A DNA stretch of 64,000 bases from Entoloma clypeatum (lineage: Eukaryota > Basidiomycota > Agaricomycetes > Agaricales > Entolomataceae), in NCBI GenBank assembly GCA_963565915.1, contig OY751489.1, positions 2,790,001 through 2,854,000 on the forward strand, in the 5' to 3' direction. A model generated the notes under the pieces. It made no database searches, was not told the origin of the DNA, and saw only the letters and a list, made by a program, of their open reading frames with translations. Positions 34,102-46,346 of the stretch are shown in pieces (the first letter of the stretch is position 1; the number at the start of each line of letters is the position of its first letter). The position numbers and the translations under genes are program-made.

Positions 34102-37100
34102 TAGTGTTTGAAGGTTCAGTCTACATAGACCTGAACTGGACTGAACTGAACTGATAAATAGACCATGTTGGACTGAACTGGTGGTCTAGGTCTTTGCCAT
34201 TTGAAAGTCTCGTGGTCCATGGTCCAGTCATTTTATCAAACTCAAATAGACCAACAAAAAACCGGTCTAAACCAGTCTAAACTGGTCTTTTGTGATCAAA
34301 ATAATAAAATGAAATTTGGCACGCAAGCAACTTTTGCCTAAATACATGCATCCATACCACGTTGCACCAATGTACAAAACCGCTTGTCGGCACCCCAAAA
34401 AAACCATCCCCCAATCATCATGTCTACCAAGAGTGTACCACAGAAACAAAAAAGGCCCCTCCATCGAAGAATAAACCCACACCATCTGCGAAGCCCAAGA
34501 AGGCCCCTGCCTCAAAGATGAGATCAAAAACATCCACTAAACGCCGGTCCATGTGCAATATCCTCTCCTCATCTGAGCCAGACGATGATGGTGATACTGA
34601 CTCCTGCGAGCCACCCAAGGCCCAACCCGGGAAGCGCCGCCGTGTTGCAAAAGCGCATGAGGTGTTCCAGGGATTGGAAGACCAGATTGAAGAGGTTGAT
34701 CTTGAGGATGATCCGGAAGTTGAGGAGATATCTGACAACGATGAGGTCAGTCAATATAGCATTTTGGGACTAAATTTCTTACCAATGACTTGCAAAGGAT
34801 GATCTTGAGACACGCCACCGCGTGAATATTGATGATGAGAAGGACACCCACGAGGAGCAAACACGGGACATCCTCCTCATTTTTACGGAGAAGGTCCAGG
34901 TCCAGTTTAATAAAGTTGGGAAGAAGAATCTGTTGAGAGGCCGCTGGTGTACAGTCTGCAAGTAAGTGAGATGTTGGAATAATACTCAGTTATTAGCTGA
35001 CTTACCTGGATAGGAATGATCCTCACTTCGTGAAAGCAAAGGGCCTGCGCAAATGTTTCCTTGTTGGAGGCAATTCCTCATGTCATATGCACATCCGCCA
35101 GCACTTCGACATTTATCAGAAACTTTGCAAAGAAGCCAAAATCGAGCCCCATCACTGGGCAATCCCTCAAAACATGTGGAACAAGATGGTGGCAGAGAAG
35201 GCCGGTACATCGCAAACGACGCTCGATAAGCTGCTCGTCAAGTTAGAGGTTGCGAAAGAGTTTATGAAAGAGAACTTACTACAAGCAGTGACGAAATTTG
35301 TAGCCATCAATGACCAGGTTAGGTGCCCCACTCCCTGTCTGCTCACGAATCTGACTTCTCTGGACAGTCTCTTGCCATTGCTGATAATGCCGCCTTTCGA
35401 AATTGCCTCGTTGCTATGCACCTAAGGACCTTGAAGTCGGACTTGCCCAGCGCATGGGACATGAGTGTCTGTCTGCACAATGAGACAGCCAAATGGCTGA
35501 AGAAGCTAAAGGCAGACATTGAGGTGAGCAACGCAAGTCTTAGGACAAGTGAAAACATTACTTACTGTTAGAAAGGCCGCCCCAGGAAAGGTGTCCATCA
35601 CAGCGGACACCTGGACCGCCAACAACACAAAAGCGGCCTTCTTGGGGGTGACTGCACACTGGATCAACATTAAGATACAGGCTGAGATGGGAAAAGAGGT
35701 GTGGGAGCTGCGTTCTGAGGTTATCATGTGTCGTGCGCTGTCAGGCAACCACAGTGGCGAGAACCTTGGCCGTTATGTGATTGGGCTGTGCGACCATGTG
35801 GGAATCACAGGGGGGAAAAAGTCAAAGGTATGTCCAAATCATATCTTAGCTTCATGTTGTAACACTTGACAACACATCCTCCAATGACACACTGTGCAAG
35901 ACCATCCAAACCGTCCTTCGCCATCGTAAAGCACCTGATTGGGATCGAGAGGCACTCCAACACCCGTAAGTTATCAGATGTTGGTTTTCGAGACAGAAAT
36001 TGATCACAAACCATTTCAGGTGCCTTGGTCATGTGGTTAATCTCAGGAATGTGGACTTGATGAAACATGTTATGAAGATTTTGGCCGTTGAGACCGCATC
36101 TGCGATTTGGGAGTGGGACCCTTCTGTGCCGGGCAACCATCGAATGAACGGAGGTCTTGACACTATCGCAGTGCTTCGGACACTTGTAGTCAAGGTGAGT
36201 TATGAATTCTGGCTTGCATCAAATGATAATACTTACTGGCCGTGATAGATTTGTGCTTCCTCGCCGCGGGTCGAATATTTCGAAAAGCTTCAAGTTGACT
36301 GTGGCATTGCCCCCCCCCCCCTCGTAATTCCCCTCCACAGCAACATCCATTGGGGTTCCACTTCCAACATGATGGATACGGCAATCGATCTGAAAAAGGT
36401 ATGTCGATTAGAATCACATGTTTCAATCTCACACGCCCCCAGCCAGTCACCCTTTTTGTTGTCTCTGCTGATGAACATTTCGGGCCCATAACAACTTTGC
36501 GCAGCAACGGGTTCAAAACCAAGGAGATTCCGTGGATTTCATTCAAGTTTGGTGAGGAAGATTGGAAAGCTTTGGGTTGTATGTGTGCAATTTTACGAGT
36601 GTGTATCCCTTCCCTCTGTTACAAAAAACCACTAACCTAATACCCTGTGCCTCTTTCAGGACTCCCGCAAAATCCAGGTTGGCTTCTGTGCCAAGAAGCG
36701 GCCCACCCTTTCCGGCGCTATTCCTCTGATGGAGGAACTGCAGTCTGCATGGGAGGACAAGGGGGAAGACCCTGTTTTTGCTGACTTTCACGATGCGCTT
36801 CAGGACGGCCTTGCAAAGATCCGAAAGTATTATTGTAAGTTCGACAAGAAGCCAAACTTCATTCTCTCTCTTAGTAAGTGATACATAATTGTCCATGATA
36901 TTGTGAAACTAATAGGTTCCCCCAGTTCTTCATCCGTATTACGGCCTTAACTACATCAAGATGGCATGGGGGGGTGAGAAGGAGCGAGTAGCCGAGCAAC
37001 GCGCCGGCAACAAGGATGCTAAGAACTGGCAGGATGAGGCCAGAAAGGTGCTCGAGATGACGGCGCATACCTTTTGCCTGTAGTTTATCTATCTCTCACA

Positions 37101-38071
37101 CATGGTGCATGTAGGTCAAGCGTTACTGGAACGAGCGCCCACAACCCTCAGAATCGACCACGACCTTGACCATGGCCCCCCAAACTTCACCAACGACTGA
37201 AGAAGGTATGTCGTTGTTGTCGAAAGGTCCAGGAAAAGCAAAGGGGGCAAGGAGCTTGCATCTCGCAGACTACAAATGTCTTTGTCAAGAACGTCTCATG
37301 AAGAATAGTGAGGAGCTAGTTGACGGGGGGTGGCAGGCAGAATTGCGTCGTTATCTCAAGAACCCATTCCCAGACATGAAGAAAGACACAGATTTAATCA
37401 AACTTTGGCAGGTATGTACCGTTATTTGAACTAAAAGCACTGCCAACATCCACACAGGACATTGGTCCTGAGTACCTGACCATGCGAAGACTTGCCCTCG
37501 ATTGCCTCCCCGCCCAGGCATCATCTGTGCCCTGTGAGCGCCTTTTTTCGGCCAGCAAGCAGACTGCAACCGACAGACGCGCTCGTCTTGGTGCCGAGAA
37601 ATTTGAACAACTTCAGCTGATGAAGTTTGCGTGGAGGAAAGGCCTTGTCGACATCTCCCGGTTGAATGCGCAGCAGGTGGAGGAGGTCCATGAAGACTTG
37701 CAGATATTCAGAGAGCTATTGTGTGAGGAGAACGAGGGCCGTCAGTGGGACGATGAGGATCTTCAGCTCTTTCTGGGTGATTCTGAGGTTGATTAGCTAC
37801 TGCAAGGCCGTGTTTCTTGTTTTTTTTTTGCTGATATGCAGTCGTTTTTGTTGTCTACGTACCCCCCGCCCTCTGAACGAGCAATGAAACTCTGAAAACT
37901 GGTTCAGACCGGTTCTGACAGGTTCGGTCCACCCTCTGTGGAACCGATGGACTGGTCTGATGTGGTCCGGTTCGGTTTTTTGACATTTGGCGGTATAGAA
38001 AGACCGGTCTCGGTCTCGGTCCATGCTCCTCGGGGGCAAAAAACCGAACCGAACCGAACCCTCAAACACTA
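34102..38071 (+). mobile_element. hAT DNA transposon with complete transposase
   Basis: A 3970-bp element with terminal inverted repeats TAGTGTTTGAAGGTTC and GAACCCTCAAACACTA. A perfect 8-bp target duplication GTGCTGTG (34094-34101, 38072-38079) is diagnostic of hAT. Subterminal regions are rich in GAACTGGAC/GAACCG-type short repeats (34115-34290 and 37895-38060), likely transposase binding sites. It is inserted in the Copia-III gag. Confidence 0.96.
34421..37796 (+). CDS. hAT transposase
   Basis: About thirteen exons, including 34798-34961, 35014-35317, 35368-35523, 35576-35827, 35850-35965, 36020-36194, 36249-36398, 36443-36598, 36661-36873 and 36926 onward, with the last near 37459-37796. 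A Lys/Pro-rich acidic N-terminus is followed by a BED-like zinc finger (WCTVCK...HMHIRQH, exons 2-3). The RNase H-like core has VSITADTWTANN (first Asp) and VVTLDNTSSND (second Asp). A C-terminal hAT dimerisation domain reads SSVPCERLFSASKQTATDRR near 37525. The protein cuts and pastes the element. The exons I checked join in frame, so the gene may be functional. The exact start is uncertain: an ATG at 34421 reads out of frame with the next block unless a 1-base shift or extra intron is assumed. Confidence 0.88.
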
Positions 38072-39016
38072 GTGCTGTGGAGGGCGACAATATTGCAACC
38101 CACGTGCATAAGCTGATGGAATATTGGAAACGGCTTAACGACTTTAATGTCGAAGTGTTTCTAATCTCAAATGAATTATTTAAAGGTGCCATTGCTGCTT
38201 TCTTACCTCCTTCGTGGGATGCGTATGTTCAACCCTATGTTGGGAAACAGGTCGGGGATAAAACCAAAGATGTCAAACTTGATATTGACGCACAAGATTT
38301 TATTGGGTTGGTAAAAGAGGAATACAGGCATCAACAGGGAATAGTTGACCCTGAGGATAAAGAAATTGCCCAAGCTACCTATCCACAGGCGTCGAACACA
38401 CCCAAATTGGGCAAGCAATATCACAAAGAAGCTTTTGGGAATCATGATCTGTCCCAAAATAAATGTCCCTTTATCGATCACATCGGCCAACACAAAACAT
38501 GTACCAATTGCCACTGTGATGGCCACCTTGTCAAAGATTGTTGGTTCCTGAAACCAAAGTGTTCCAACTGTCACCTATATGGGCATAACACCATCAATTG
38601 TAGGCGACCCAAAGGAATTTGGAAATATGGGAAGAAAAGAGATGAGAATGATGGAAGGAAGGGGAATAAAATGATGAACACTGAGCAAACCCATGTTGCT
38701 ATGAACACTAATGTTCCTGCTCAGACATCAAAAGACGATCAAACTTATGTTGCTCAGGCATCAAAGATTGAAGAGGTTAATAACGACAAGAAAGAAGAAA
38801 TGTATTATGATAGCGAGACTGATGAAACTATTTCCTATTATAATTGGTTGGGAGATACATGTGCTTCGTCACATATAACCAACCAGTGTGATATTTTTAT
38901 TGATTTTAGATCCTTCGATAAACCTAAAGTACAAGGTGTCAGAGGTTCCGCTATTCAAGCGGAAGGCTGTGGAACCATCAAAATTCAATCAGACGTTAAT
39001 GGGAAAACATATGTTT
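38072..39016 (+). pseudogene. Copia-III gag C-terminus and protease start
   Basis: Resumes the Copia-III frame after the hAT element (VEGDNIATHVHKLMEYWK). It contains two CCHC zinc knuckles, CTNCHCDGHLVKDC and CSNCHLYGHNTINC (about 38500-38600), an acidic linker, then a protease-like NWLGDTCASSHIT near 38845, where DTCAS replaces the usual DSGAS. The frame is cut at 39016 by Gypsy-I and resumes at 53390. Unlike Copia-I and II, this Gag has zinc knuckles, so it belongs to a different Copia lineage. Confidence 0.85.
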
Positions 39017-39254
39017 TGTTGAGGCGACGCTAAGTCTGACAATGTTGCGAGCCCAAACTTCTGAACTTAGAGGAAACACGTGGAAAGATGAGGAAGATGC
39101 TGTATTGCCAAGAGACCCAGCGGGAATCTCAAGAGAACAAGCTATCGAATACAAGTGAAAGTACCCTACTTATATATGCGAATACCATGAGGCTGCATTG
39201 AGGCAGTGTCATGCTGCGTGATAGTGATAAGATGTCCTCATGTATGATAAGATG

Positions 39255-39285
<31 letters not shown>

Positions 39286-39314
39286 AAGTGAAAAGTGAAA
39301 ATACGATCATAACA
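39017..39314 (-). repeat. Gypsy-I 3' LTR
   Basis: 298 bp, TGTTGAGG to CATAACA on the plus strand, with a GATAA microsatellite near 39255-39290. The polypurine tract AAAGGGGGTAA (minus sense) lies just inside at about 39315-39325. Confidence 0.93.
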
Positions 39315-39325
39315 TTACCCCCTTT

Positions 39326-42300
39326 CTAGATCTCGACTTCCAGGTGGGATATGATGTTGTCTGGGATGTCCGTGAAATTTTCATAGGGTTTAAACTCCAA
39401 TCCTTCAAAGATATTTGTGCGTAAGCACCGGGGTGCATTCAGGTTTAATTTAAAGAAGTCCTCCACCGCTTCCTGGGCATGTTCCAGGTGATCTTCGGGT
39501 TCCCATGTGTTGTGGTCCTGAGTCAGACCCTCCCATTGTACCAGATACTCCAACTTCCCTTGTTTCAACCTTGAGTCAATAACTTTAGAGATCTCATGTT
39601 CTTCTTCACCATTGATTATGATAGGGTTTGGCGCTCACGTTGTTTGAGACTTATATACAGGTCTCTTGAATAATCGAACTCGTGATACGTTAATTACCGG
39701 GTGAATCTTCCATGACTTCGGCAATTTAAGTTCCACAGCGTGTGACGAAATGATTTTGGTTACGGCATAGGGTCCAATCCATTGTTCGGCAAGTTTCTTT
39801 AAGGGTCGGTTCAACTTCAGGTCTTTAGTCGATAACCAAACTTTGTCGCCAACTTTGTAAACTGGTGCATCACCCCATTTCAGGTTCACATACTGTTCCA
39901 TCTCTTCTCGTGCTTTTACTAGCACTGCTTCTGCCTCTTCATGAATCTTCTTCATTCGCTCTGCAAATTCTTTTGCCGGTTCTGACTTTTCTGCCCTCTG
40001 AGGTTCTACACCCATCCTAGGGTTGAATCCATAATTTACATAGAACGGCGAAAACTGAGTTGCTGTGTGTATTTTATTATTATAGGCGAACTCCGTGCTA
40101 GCCATCCATTTGGGCCAATCTGTTTGCCGATGGGAAATAAATGATCTTAGATACTGTTCCAACTCCTGGTTGATTCGTTCCGTTTGTCCGTCTGTTTGTG
40201 GATGGTACGCCATTGATAATTTAGTTGTAATCCCCAGGATCTTGTTTAATTCTTTCATAAAAGTTGCCGTGAATTGTGGTCCTCAATCTGATGTCAGTGT
40301 TTCCGGCAATCCATGAAGTTTCCAAACCTCGTCCCAATATAGCTTAGCTAATCCCTCAGCTGAGACTTTGTCACATGTTTTGATAAAGTGTGCTTGTTTT
40401 GTACATAGATCTACAAGCGACCACTAATACGGCGTTATATCCCTGGGCTTCTGGGAGTCCTACAATAAAGTCTGCAGTGACGTGTTTCCATGGTCCAGCA
40501 TGTTCTGTGTTTGCTTTTAATTTACCGGCTAGTGGTTGAGGCATGTTCTTTGATTGTTGGCGTTTGTCGCAGCCCTCAACATAAGCTTTGACCATGTTTG
40601 TGATTCTGGGCCACCAATAATTACGCATAACTAATTCCAGGGTTCTCCATTGACCCGGATGTCCAGCGACTGGATTGTTGTGATGTAATTTAATAATTTC
40701 CACCCTGAGTTCCTGATCCTTTGGAATGTAAACCTTTCCCCTGTGCAACCATAAACCCTGCTCCTCATGCCATTCCTCCACTCGTAATGTTTTTGTGTTT
40801 GTTTTCTTTAATTCTTCCACCGCTTTGAGCACTTGCTCATCAAACTCTTTTGCATCCCTGATGCGTTTCAATAGTTTAGTTTCTTCTCCATCAATAAGTA
40901 GATGTCCCTGATCCATTGCACGCAAGTGGAAGTATTCAGGTTTCAACAGTGTTACATTCTCATTGTCATTTTCCAAAGAGTGTCCGCCTTTCCCATTGAG
41001 GTTCTTGCCTTGTGTATTAATTTAAAGTTGAAACATGTTAGATACAATGCCCAGCGTGCTTGTCGGCAATTTAGCTTTCGACCCTGCATGAAGTATTCTA
41101 GATTCTTGTGATTGGTCCAGATTTCCACCTCGTGTTTGGCTCCTTCAAGGTGGTGTCTCCATGCTTCCAGTGCTCTGATAATGCCCAGCATTTCCTTGTC
41201 ATGGACATCATAATTCTGTTCCACGTCATTCAATCCCTTAGATAAGAAAGCACATGGTCTCCAGAGACCGTCTTCACATTCCATAGATAGGATCGCTCCT
41301 GTGGTGAAGTCCGATGCATCCGATTCTACCCTTAACTTCTGATCCAGATCGGGGGAGACTAATATGGGTGCTTCCATAAATAATTCCTTTAGTTCTCTAA
41401 ACACTTCTTCCTGCTCCGTACTCCATTTCCATACTGTATCCTTCCTTGTTAACTTATGTAATGGTCCAGCCACTTTAGAGAAGTCTTTGATGAATCTCCA
41501 ATAGAAATTGGTGAGTCCAAGGAACGATTGTACTTCCTTGACCTTAGTCGGCTTCGGCCATTGTTTGATGGCATCTACTTTCAAAGGGTCCATCTGAATT
41601 CCATCTTTCCCGATAATTAATACCAGGAATTCTATTTTGTCTCTATCAAAGAAACATTTTTCTGGTTTCAAGAATAAATTGTTCTCTCGTAATCTTTTCA
41701 AGACTTCTTCCACTATGGCGTCGTGCCCTTCCTTTCCTTCTGTTGCCACCAATATATCATCGATATAAATAACCACATATTCCTGATCAATCAAATCCCT
41801 AGAGATATCATTCATCATGGTCTGGAACATGCTCGGGGAATTATTTAATCCGAAAAACATGACTGTTGGTTCAAAGGCTCTGTCAGGGGTCATAAATGCC
41901 GCTTTCCACTCATCTTTTTCCTTGATGCGCACATTGTTGTATCCCCATCTGAGATCCATCTTGGTGAACCTTTTCTTCCCTTTTAACTTATTGATCAACT
42001 CCGGAATTAACGGGAGCAGATAATTATTTCGAACAGTCCAGCTATTAATATATCGGTAATCCTGTACCATTTGTTTCTTTCCATCCTTTTTGGGTATAAA
42101 GAACACCGGCGAGGTTTGTGACGACTTGGTAGGTCTGATATATCCTTTACATAATTGCTCGTTCATGAACTCAGATACTTCTTTCCTTTCTAATGGTGAC
42201 AGTGGGTAAACTTTAGCCTTCTTTGGGATGAAATCGGGCTTTAAGTCTATGGCGTGATCCCATGGTTTCCAAATCGGTAATCTTTCCGATGCCTTTTTCT

Positions 42301-44375
42301 CGAAGACAGATAAATATGGGTGATATTTACGAGGCATGTTCTGCTCTGCAGATTCCTCCTGTATGGGTTCTGACTTTGCTCCTCTGATCATATGAATAAC
42401 TTCCTCCAATATACTTTCTTCATCCACGTCTATGGCTTCAATAATTCTTCCACCCCATTTGGCTCTAGCCCTGTTCTTTGAATAGTGCATTCTACGCATT
42501 CCACATTCTTCTGGACATCGTGATAGTTTGATGTTCCCATGTTCCCAATCAATTTCCGGGTTATGGCGTTTCAACCAGGTGTGTCCCACAATAATTTTAG
42601 CTTTCCCTAAATTACATGCCTCAAATACCGCTATTTCCACATGCCCCTTGTGTCGCATAGCCAGAACTGCTTCATGCGTGATTGAGCCTCCTTGATTAAG
42701 CATGCCGTCCATGTTGTACACCCAAATAGGAAATGGTAGTTCCCTTAATTTAATGTTGTTTTTCTTGGCGAAGTCCACATCAATGAACATTCCTGTCGCC
42801 CCTGAGTCCAGTAAAGCTTCTACATCGAAAGTGCGTTTGTCCTGTAGTGTTTCCAGCATAATCTTCATCATGAGCTCTTTTTCCATAGAAGCTGATCTAA
42901 TAAATGATGGTTCCCCCATTGAGTCCATTTGCCTATTTAAATTATCTGATTCTTCTGAACAGGGAATTAAGTATTCATCCGTAGGGGACGAACCAAGCCT
43001 CGTTTCCGAGGGCTCCCCAATGATATAATTTACAAGTGTATCTAAGTCTGATTCATCTTTTTTTGGTTTTTCTCTCCTAGGTCTATCTAATAGTATTTTA
43101 TTGTACATAACTGCTGCGTCCAAAAGTTTCTGAAACCATGATTTTACAGTGTTCTTATGTACAGTATATAAGAGTCTATAGGCAATTGTTCATAACGATT
43201 TGTCACAGCCAGCGGGGGATTTACTGGTTGACATTCACAAAACCCTGCTGTCCTGCAGCCTGTCCATTGGGATTCGGCGCAGGCGCGCCATTCACACCCA
43301 TTTGTCCATTTGTGGCTTGACGTGCTTGACGCCTTGCCGTTATTTGTCTCAGAATTTCTTCCTCCTCGTGCTCATCAATTTGTTCGATCATTGCTGCTTG
43401 TACCCTGCGCTGCGGCTGCCTGCAATCTCGGGCGAAATGCCCCTGTCCACCACAGTTGTAGCAGTTACCAGGAGCTCGTTGCTGGTTCCTGTCAATGTTC
43501 ATCGCATTCGGATCTCGTCATTGTTGCTGCTGACCGTTTTGTTGGGGACAGTACCCTCCATTCTGTTGTTGTCCAAAGGGCCTTCCAAAATTATTCTGGC
43601 CTTGCAGCTGCGGTGCTTGCTGATTCTGGGGGTGATTTCCCCATTGATTTCCTTGTCTTTGAGGGCCCTGCCTCATTCCTTGTCTCATGGCGTAATTTTC
43701 TTCAGCTCTTCCGATGGCTGGGGTCTCTTTGACAGTTTCCTGCATGGTGTCCTGCCGCCTTCCTTGCTGAAACAATTGTTGCACAATTGAGTCCCAGGCA
43801 TTTCTCTCCAATAAGGAAATCCCATGATGATCCTCAATTTTTCCTTTGATTGCCAGTGTTCCAAACTGCGTGATCCAATCATCTGTCTTCATCTGGTTCT
43901 GTTTGAACCCCTCGATCTTTGCTCTGGCCCATTCCACTTTGGTGGTAGGGCAAAACCTTGTGGTAATCTCATAGATCAAGTTTCAATATGTCGGCCAGTC
44001 GTTCGATTCCATGTATTGGGTGAGTCGTGTCTCCCCATACGTTCCTGCAATTGGTCCATCTAATCGGGACCACACTGCAATACAGACTTTGTCATCCCCA
44101 TGTAGCAGATCTCGATTTACTCGGATCCACGTGAGCATCTTCGCCCACCATCCCGAAAACAGGGGCCGGGATCCATTATATTTGCCGGGATCCGCGGCTA
44201 TTTCAATTCTTCGGCCTGGTTGGGGAGGAGGTGCGATGGGGGGTTCCTGATGTTCATGATGTTTGGGGGCTTGGTCCTGAAGATCTTGATTGTCCATGTT
44301 GGTGTTCTGACAGGGGGGAGTGGTTTTGTTTGAACAGTAGTACCTTACGTTGGGCGTGCAACCCTGTTCTGACAC
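39326..44375 (-). pseudogene. Gypsy-I gag-pol with chromodomain, degenerate
   Basis: Read from 44375 leftward: Gag (IEIAADPGKYNGSR...), Gln-rich linker, a CCHC knuckle CYNCGGQGHFARDC near 43450, protease LLDSGATGMFID near 42800, reverse transcriptase with VVIYIDDILV near 41770, RNase H (VESDASDFTTGAIL), integrase zinc region and core near 40650-40150 (AYHPQTDGQTERINQ), a GPY-type module, and a chromodomain YLVQWEGLTQDHNTWEPEDH at 39450-39550. Stops at 43983-43985, 43518-43520 and 40284-40286 are all TGA where Arg is expected. Frameshifts or deletions occur near 43200, 40960, 40400 and 39600. The chromodomain marks it as a chromovirus, thought to target chromatin for integration. It is not autonomous. 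Confidence 0.93.
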
Positions 44376-44885
44376 TTAGGCAAAAAAATCTGAAAAGAAA
44401 ACCCAAAGAACGATCTGTCTAACCAGGCAGTTGGGATGCCCGAATGGAGGAAGATCTGGGAAAGATGAAGTCCACACGGTCAAAACCCCTATGCGCACTG
44501 GACTGGTCGAGTCGAGATGTTGAAGAATCAGAGATCGGAACACCTGTTGTGAACTAGACATGTATGGTCTTCTCTTCCAAACCCCCACATGTGCCAGCAA
44601 CTTCCCCGAAGGTTAGATGTGTCGGCCTTTGGTCACCTCAACACAGGACGGGCTCAATGTTTCCCTGTGTGTCTCGAATGGCAACGCTAGTTATAGTGGG
44701 TGCACCAAGTGTTTCTCTTCTTATCCCTGAAGTCCGGGAGATCCCCCTTAATGCTAGGGTTCGCATATAGTACTTTTGATGAAAAAGCACAAAACGGCGA
44801 GGTTGAAATGGATGGGTTCCGAAAAGCAAAAGCGCTTGACAGAAACTTGGAAAGGATTGTCGATGTTTGGGTGGGCAGTGATGAG

Positions 44886-44895
44886 AGCTTGTTCT
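44886..44895 (-). promoter_or_regulatory. Gypsy-I self-priming primer-binding site
   Basis: On the minus strand this reads AGAACAAGCT, directly inside the 5' LTR. It is exactly complementary to AGCTTGTTCT (minus sense, 45015-45024) in the LTR about 33 bp downstream of the TATATAA box (45051-45058), where transcription should begin. Confidence 0.65.
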
Positions 44896-44897
44896 TC

Positions 44898-45192
44898 TGT
44901 TGAGGCGATGCTAAGTCTGATGACGTTGCGAGCCCAAACTTCTGAACTTAGAGGAAACACATGGAAAGATGAGGAAGCTGCTGTATTGCCAAGAGACCCA
45001 GCGGGAATCTCAAGAGAACAAGCTATCGAATACAAGTGAAAGTACCCTACTTATATATGTGAATACCATGAGGCTGCATTGAGGCAGCGTCATGCTGCGT
45101 GATAGTGATAAGATGTCCTCATGTATGATAAGATGTAGATAAGATAAGATGAGATAAAATAAGATAAAGTAAAAAGTGAAAATACGATCATA
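44898..45192 (-). repeat. Gypsy-I 5' LTR (last 3 bases at 53387-53389)
   Basis: Matches 39017-39314 and stops at ATCATA where the Tc1/mariner element begins. The missing ACA is found right after that element's TA duplication. Confidence 0.93.
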
Positions 45193-45407
45193 CAGTGGCT
45201 TACAAAACTGTCCCAATGTTACCTTGCTTTTGAATGTTTTATATATAGCTTGGGAATGAGAACAAATAAAACCAAAGTGCAAGTTAATGACTAATACTAA
45301 TTAATCCTGGCTATCCACCAAAAAAAGAATTATATAAGTCCGATCAAAAATGATGGAGATATAATCAAAATAAGACAGGGACTCATTGGCGCAGTTTTGT
45401 AACTCAG
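45193..45407 (+). repeat. Tc1/mariner left terminal inverted repeat
   Basis: About 215 bp, nearly identical to the reverse complement of 53170-53384. Repeated motif near both ends (about 45202-45218 and 45384-45400). Confidence 0.92.
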
Positions 45408-45886
45408 TAAAGTTTTCTGATTTTATTCCTATTGTGCAGTAATAAAGCATGAAAGTACACTGTGGGAGTAATAAACAATGTCATGTGACCTTGTTTGTAT
45501 CAATTTGACATGTTGAACTTGGTTCAACTCTCTTCTTTACTTCTTACCACCATCATGAGACCTATCTCTGCTGCTAAGCACTCTTCTGTGGTTTCTCTTC
45601 TTGCTGAAGGCTACTCTCATCGCCAAATCAAGTCCAGAACTGGTGTGGGGAAGGGTACTATTGGGAGAATCAGCAAGGAAGTGGAGGGAGACAAGGAAAA
45701 CCATCCTGGAGGTTGTTCATCCAAGCTCTTTGCACGCAACAAACAGACTGTTATTCGCCAAATCACTACCAGCAAGCTCGATAATGCTTTTCAAGCTGCA
45801 CAGTTCATCAATTCCATCATTCCCAATCCTGTCAATCCTCAAACAGTCAGAAGAGCACTTAAAGAGGCTGGTCTTTGCTCAGCAAC

Positions 45887-46244
45887 TGTTACGGACTTAC
45901 CAGTTTGTATGTTACGCACTTTTCCCTTCCATTGTACCTTCGTTATTTCTTTGACTCATCGGACTGCTTATTCATTTACCTTTACTCTACCATTCTCCTT
46001 TAGTATACTTCGCTCCCGCGCTGACTCGCACTCCGCAGTAGGGATTACTCAGTCCGCAGTTGTCTGACTCACTTCGCACTGCCTTCCGCAACTACTGACT
46101 CATTCCCTACCGCTCGTAGCCAGTACTATATAAACCCCATGTACCATAGCTACATTCCTTAGATTTAGCAATCACTTTGCTCTTTGCCTTTCCACTTTCC
46201 TGCATACTCTGCCCAAACCTTGGAACGGTTTGTTAAGCATAACA
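45887..46244 (+). repeat. Gypsy-II 5' LTR
   Basis: TGTTACGGAC to AGCATAACA. The TATA box TATATAAA is at 46127-46134, and the predicted RNA start AGATTTAGCAA at 46161-46171. Confidence 0.94.
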
Positions 46245-46246
46245 AG

Positions 46247-46257
46247 TTGCTAAATCT
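46247..46257 (+). promoter_or_regulatory. Gypsy-II self-priming primer-binding site
   Basis: TTGCTAAATCT, two bases inside the 5' LTR end, is an exact 11-bp reverse complement of 46161-46171 (AGATTTAGCAA), which lies 34 bp downstream of the TATA box. The Tf1/sushi group primes reverse transcription with the first 11 nucleotides of its own RNA folded onto such a site. Confidence 0.75.
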
Positions 46258-46346
46258 CGTTAGGTTCGCCCAGAGCGAAGAGAGCAACTACCAGATGAGT
46301 CAAGACGTCGCGCTTCTTTGAAGACTTCACCAGTAACCCATTCAGC

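Noticed and set aside
39255..39290. GATAA array as a GATA-factor regulatory cluster
   Set aside because: A simple microsatellite within the Gypsy-I LTR that differs in length and sequence between the two LTRs; no evidence of regulation.
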